DNA of 64,000 nt, from assembly GCA_020099315.1 (NCBI GenBank), contig CP083650.1, forward strand, positions 4,960,001 through 5,024,000, read 5' to 3'. The position numbers and the translations under genes are program-made. Of the stretch, positions 60,805 to 64,000 are shown piece after piece. The first letter of the stretch is position 1, and each line of letters begins with the position of its first letter. The notes beneath the pieces were generated by a model. That model was not told the origin of the DNA, did no database searches, and was given only the letters and a program-made list of their open reading frames with translations. This DNA comes from Citrobacter europaeus. GTDB lineage: Bacteria > Pseudomonadota > Gammaproteobacteria > Enterobacterales > Enterobacteriaceae.

Positions 60805-62175
60805 TTACTTCTTCTTCACCGGACGCTGCCAGCCCTGTTTATGGACCTGAGGTACACGGCTTAATACCAGTTCGTTATCGGCAACATTACGCGTTACGGT
60901 AGTTCCTGCGGCAATCGTCGCACCTTTACCCACGGTGACAGGCGCCACCAGCTGAGTATCAGAACCCACAAACACATCATCACCAATAATGGTTTTAAAC
61001 TTATTGGCACCATCGTAGTTGCAGGTGATCGTACCCGCGCCGATGTTCACGTTATCGCCAATTTCCGCATCGCCCAGATAGGTCAGGTGACCGGCTTTGG
61101 AGCCTTTACCCAGACGCGCTTTTTTCATTTCGACAAAGTTACCCACGTGCGCGCCTTCCTGCAGCTCAGCGCCCGGACGCAGACGCGCGAATGGGCCTAT
61201 GGTGCAAGCGGCTTCCAGATGGGCATCTTCAACCACACTGTATGGGCTAAGCTCACAACCTTCACCAATAACGCTGTTTTTGATGATGCAGCCGGCGCCA
61301 ATCTTGACGCGATCCCCAACGGTTACGTTACCTTCAATGATAACGTTAGTATCAATTTCAACATCGCGCCCGTGAATAAGCGTACCGCGAAGATCAAAAC
61401 GTGCAGGATCGCGCAGCATCACGCCCGCTAACAGCAGTTTTTCTGCCTGCTCGGACTGATACACGCGCTCCAGACGGGATAATTGAAGACGGTTATTCAC
61501 CCCTTCCGTTTCGCTAATACGTGCCGGATGTACCGCAGCAATTTCGCGCCCTTCCTGGTATGCCATCGCAATGATATCGGTGATGTAGTATTCACCCTGC
61601 ACATTGTTATTAGTCAGTTTGGACAGCCAGCGTTTCATGTCTGCGCCATTGGCAATCAGAATACCGGTGTTGATTTCCTGGATTTGCCGCTGCTCGTCGG
61701 TTGCATCTTTATGCTCAACGATACCGGTGACGTTACCGTTTTCACGCGTAATACGCCCATAACCGGACGGGTCGTCCAGTTTTACCGTTAACAAGCCAAT
61801 GCCACCCTGCGGTTTGGCTTCACGCAGGCGACGCAAGGTATCGGTAGAGATCAGCGGCACATCGCCATAGAGCATTAAAATGTCTTCGTCATCACCAAAG
61901 AATGGCGCTGCCTGCTGCATTGCATGGCCGGTGCCCAACTGATCTACCTGCAAAACCCAGTTTAGATTGCCATCTTTCAGCGTCTGCTTGAGCAAATCAC
62001 CACCGTGCCCGTAGACCAGATGTACGTGAGTCGCACCTAATTCATTAGCAGCATCAATGACATGCTGAACCATCGGTTTTCCTGCGAGGGTATGCAGCAC
62101 TTTAGGAAGATCGGAATACATACGCGTGCCTTTGCCTGCGGCAAGGATCACGACGCTCATAGCATTATTCAACAT
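60805..62175 (-). CDS. glmU: Bifunctional GlcN-1-P acetyltransferase / GlcNAc-1-P uridyltransferase GlmU
   Basis: A 456-residue bifunctional enzyme, E. coli length. N-terminal pyrophosphorylase with VVILAAGKGTRMYSDLPKVLH, and C-terminal left-handed beta-helix of hexapeptide repeats (from about residue 250: DVEIDTNVIIEGNVTVGDRVKIGAG onward). Makes UDP-GlcNAc for peptidoglycan and LPS. Upstream of glmS on the same strand. Confidence 0.98.
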   Translation of the reverse strand: MLNNAMSVVILAAGKGTRMYSDLPKVLHTLAGKPMVQHVIDAANELGATHVHLVYGHGGDLLKQTLKDGNLNWVLQVDQLGTGHAMQQAAPFFGDDEDILMLYGDVPLISTDTLRRLREAKPQGGIGLLTVKLDDPSGYGRITRENGNVTGIVEHKDATDEQRQIQEINTGILIANGADMKRWLSKLTNNNVQGEYYITDIIAMAYQEGREIAAVHPARISETEGVNNRLQLSRLERVYQSEQAEKLLLAGVMLRDPARFDLRGTLIHGRDVEIDTNVIIEGNVTVGDRVKIGAGCIIKNSVIGEGCELSPYSVVEDAHLEAACTIGPFARLRPGAELQEGAHVGNFVEMKKARLGKGSKAGHLTYLGDAEIGDNVNIGAGTITCNYDGANKFKTIIGDDVFVGSDTQLVAPVTVGKGATIAAGTTVTRNVADNELVLSRVPQVHKQGWQRPVKKK

Positions 62176-62536
62176 ACACGTCCTGACTGTAATTTGAGAA
62201 CGAATTTATACCGTTTCACATTGAAAATACTACATTTTTTTCAGCGTGAAATGGACCGAAGATAAAACGTTCAATCGGGGAAATTTCCCCTCTGATAACT
62301 GTCTATTTTCATCTATTTCGGCGTCTTTTGTCTCCCAAAAACCAGGAGTCTGCTCTTATTAAAGCCTTAGGTTAATGTTTTTGCTGTTTTTTTACTGCAT
62401 GAATAAAGAACTACAAAAGAAAAATACAATTTTATTAAAGTGATTCAGTGAAAAGCAGAAAAAACAGACAGGAGAAATACAGTTTTAAAAGGAAAGAGTA
62501 CAAATGATAATACGGGGGAGGGGAATTTATTAACAG

Positions 62537-62573
62537 ATGGCGCGAGCAGGTAACCGTATGAAGCATCGCGCCA
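62537..62573 (-). terminator. Hairpin downstream of the 16-codon ORF
   Basis: TGGCGCGA ... TCGCGCCA, an 8-bp GC-rich stem with a 20-nt loop, 19 nt after the small ORF stop. The following minus-strand bases TCTGTTAATAAATT are only moderately T-rich, so termination is uncertain. Confidence 0.45.
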
Positions 62574-62592
62574 CAGAGCAGTTCAGGGAAGA

Positions 62593-62643
62593 CTAAACTT
62601 CCATGCTGCTGAAAAGCGCGATGATTTTGTTAATCAGTTTCAT
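62593..62643 (-). CDS. Possible 16-residue small protein between glmU and atpC
   Basis: An ATG with AGGATATCAAC upstream opens a 16-codon frame, MKLINKIIALFSSMEV, amphipathic and short like known enterobacterial microproteins. It lies in a 673-bp interval between glmU and atpC. Two perfect CRP palindromes lie 32-105 bp upstream and a hairpin downstream, so the unit looks transcribed, either as a small mRNA or as a dual-function sRNA. I do not recognise it, and a frame this short could arise by chance. Confidence 0.4.
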   Translation of the reverse strand: MKLINKIIALFSSMEV

Positions 62644-62674
62644 GTTGATATCCTGTTTTTATCTGAATTAATTA

Positions 62675-62747
62675 TGTGACATATATCACAAAAAGAAGTC
62701 TACGCCTCATTTTTTAACCGATCAACATTTTTGTGATGTAAATCACA
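62675..62747 (-). promoter_or_regulatory. Tandem CRP-type sites between glmU and atpC
   Basis: TGTGA-CATATA-TCACA at 62675-62690 and TGTGA-TGTAAA-TCACA at 62732-62747 are perfect CRP half-site pairs, centres 57 bp apart. Between the atp terminator and the small ORF they can only serve a leftward transcript starting near 62650-62665 or act on glmU further down. Confidence 0.7.
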
Positions 62748-62794
62748 AAATAATAAAACAGCTTTTTAGTTTCACTCTTACTGAAACAAAACCC

Positions 62795-62830
62795 AAAAAA
62801 AAAGCCAGCCTGGAAACCAGACTGGCTTTT
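62795..62830 (-). terminator. atp operon terminator
   Basis: AGCCAGTCTGG-TTT-CCAGGCTGGCT with T9 on the minus strand, 19 nt after the atpC stop. Confidence 0.93.
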
Positions 62831-62848
62831 GTGCTTTTCAAGCCGGTG

Positions 62849-63268
62849 TTACATCGCTTTTTTGGTCAACTCGATAACGCGCAGTTTCGCGATCGCTTTG
62901 GCCAGTTCCGCAGATGCCTGAGCGTAATCCACGTCACCATGAGAGCTCTTGATGTGCTCTTCAGCCTTACGCTTCGCTTCCAGGGCTCTCGCTTCATCGA
63001 GATCCTGTCCGCGAATCGCGGTATCAGCCAGGACGGTCACGCTGCCAGGCTGCACTTCGAGAATGCCGCCGGACAGATAGATAAACTCTTCATGACCGAA
63101 CTGTTTAACGATGCGGATCATACCAGGCTTAATGGCGGTGAGCAGCGGTGCGTGACCCGGGAAAATACCCAGTTCACCTTCACTACCCGTTACCTGGATT
63201 TTCTCGACCAGACCAGAGAACATTTGTTGCTCTGCACTGACGACGTCCAGGTGGTAAGTCATTGCCAT
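62849..63268 (-). CDS. atpC: ATP synthase epsilon subunit
   Basis: A 139-residue subunit, E. coli length. N-terminal beta-sandwich (MAMTYHLDVVSAEQQMFSGL, GELGIFPGHAPLLTAIKPG) and C-terminal helical hairpin DEARALEAKRKAEEHIKS that inhibits the F1 motor. Follows atpD by 20 bp. Confidence 0.98.
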   Translation of the reverse strand: MAMTYHLDVVSAEQQMFSGLVEKIQVTGSEGELGIFPGHAPLLTAIKPGMIRIVKQFGHEEFIYLSGGILEVQPGSVTVLADTAIRGQDLDEARALEAKRKAEEHIKSSHGDVDYAQASAELAKAIAKLRVIELTKKAM

Positions 63269-63288
63269 ATCACCCTCCGATTAAGGCG

Positions 63289-64000
63289 TTAAAGTTTTTT
63301 GGCTTTTTCCACGGCTTCGTCGATAGAACCAACCATGTAGAACGCCTGCTCTGGCAGGTGGTCGTATTCGCCTTCCATGATGCCTTTAAAGCCACGGATG
63401 GTGTCTTTCAGGGATACGTATTTACCCGGAGAACCGGTGAATACTTCCGCAACGAAGAACGGCTGGGACAGGAAGCGCTGGATCTTACGCGCACGTGCTA
63501 CCACCAGTTTATCTTCTTCAGACAGTTCATCCATACCCAGGATGGCGATGATGTCTTTCAGTTCCTGATAACGCTGCAGCAGGGACTGTACGCCACGCGC
63601 AGTGTCGTAGTGTTCCTGACCAACAACCAGTGGATCCAACTGACGGCTGGTGGAATCCAGCGGGTCAACTGCCGGGTAAATACCCAGAGATGCGATCTGA
63701 CGGCTCAGTACCACGGTTGCATCTAAGTGAGCAAAGGTGGTTGCTGGGGATGGGTCAGTTAAGTCATCCGCAGGTACGTATACCGCCTGAACGGAGGTGA
63801 TAGAACCGGTTTTGGTAGAGGTGATACGTTCCTGCAGAACGCCCATCTCTTCCGCCAGAGTCGGCTGGTAACCTACCGCTGAAGGCATACGACCCAGCAG
63901 TGCAGATACTTCAGTACCGGCCAGGGTGTAACGATAGATGTTATCGACGAACAGCAGTACGTCACGACCTTCGTCACGGAACTTCTCTGCCATGGTCAGA
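63289..64000 (-). CDS. atpD: ATP synthase beta subunit, C-terminal part (runs off window)
   Basis: The C-terminal ~236 residues of the catalytic F1 beta subunit. Visible are RDVLLFVDNIYRYTLAGTEVS (Walker B aspartate in LFVDNIYR), the ALLGRMPSAVGYQPTLAEEMG catch-loop region, the SITSVQAVYVPADDLTDPSP segment, and C-terminal DELSEEDKLVVARARKIQRFLSQPF. The N-terminal P-loop part lies beyond position 64000. Confidence 0.97.
   Translation of the reverse strand, partial: LTMAEKFRDEGRDVLLFVDNIYRYTLAGTEVSALLGRMPSAVGYQPTLAEEMGVLQERITSTKTGSITSVQAVYVPADDLTDPSPATTFAHLDATVVLSRQIASLGIYPAVDPLDSTSRQLDPLVVGQEHYDTARGVQSLLQRYQELKDIIAILGMDELSEEDKLVVARARKIQRFLSQPFFVAEVFTGSPGKYVSLKDTIRGFKGIMEGEYDHLPEQAFYMVGSIDEAVEKAKKL

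Overview
The window is chromosomal DNA of a member of the Enterobacteriaceae. Gene order follows the E. coli K-12 ilvB-to-atp backbone (ivbL, tisB/istR, emrD, dsdCXA, yidFGHIJKL, yidE, ibpBA, yidQR, cbrA, yidA, gyrB-recF-dnaN-dnaA, rpmH-rnpA-yidD-yidC-mnmE, mdtL-yidZ, yieE, chrR, adeP, yieH, phoU-pstBACS, glmS-glmU, atpCD), with protein sequences close to but distinct from K-12. The dgo locus, yidB, yidP and tna are missing from their K-12 positions, and non-K-12 gene clusters are present. Citrobacter or a close relative is my best guess; the genus is an inference.

Layout. 1-1.35 kb: start of ilvB with its valine-rich leader peptide and attenuator, then the SOS toxin/antisense pair tisB/istR. 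1.4-4.6 kb: a DMT transporter, the efflux pump emrD and a secreted glycosidase-like protein. 4.7-8.5 kb: D-serine regulator, permease and deaminase. 8.6-20.3 kb: a sulfate-ester region with a full-length anaerobic sulfatase-maturating enzyme (YidF), sulfatase YidJ, symporter YidK, AraC regulator YidL, an aryl-sulfate sulfotransferase without signal peptide, a UlaA-like PTS (IIC and IIB) and a second cytosolic sulfatase. 20.3-27 kb: YidE, heat-shock ibpAB with RNA thermometers and a sigma-32 promoter, yidQ, yidR, cbrA with a CreB box, yidA. 27-37.7 kb: replication and membrane-biogenesis core. 37.8-40.5 kb: an anonymous accessory cassette where E. coli carries tna. 40.5-44.2 kb: mdtL, yidZ, yieE, chrR.

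44.4-51.2 kb holds the most interesting module. A degenerate AAA+/Fis regulator faces a tightly packed operon encoding an exported histidine-ammonia-lyase-fold enzyme that lacks the MIO-forming Ala-Ser-Gly triad, a Tat-exported FAD reductase of the fumarate/urocanate reductase family, a periplasmic tetraheme cytochrome c, and a heptaheme cytochrome c fused to a cytochrome b membrane domain. The simplest reading is an anaerobic respiratory system that eliminates an amine from a histidine-like betaine or amino acid in the periplasm and uses the resulting acrylate as terminal electron acceptor. Ergothioneine via thiourocanate is my leading candidate because ergothionase is a known MIO-less member of this fold.

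51.5-64 kb: adenine permease adeP, yieH, phosphate operon pstSCAB-phoU with Pho boxes and an ERIC element, glmUS, and the end of the atp operon. Between glmU and atpC lies a possible 16-residue ORF below two perfect CRP sites. I saw no tRNA, rRNA, IS element, integrase or CRISPR array.
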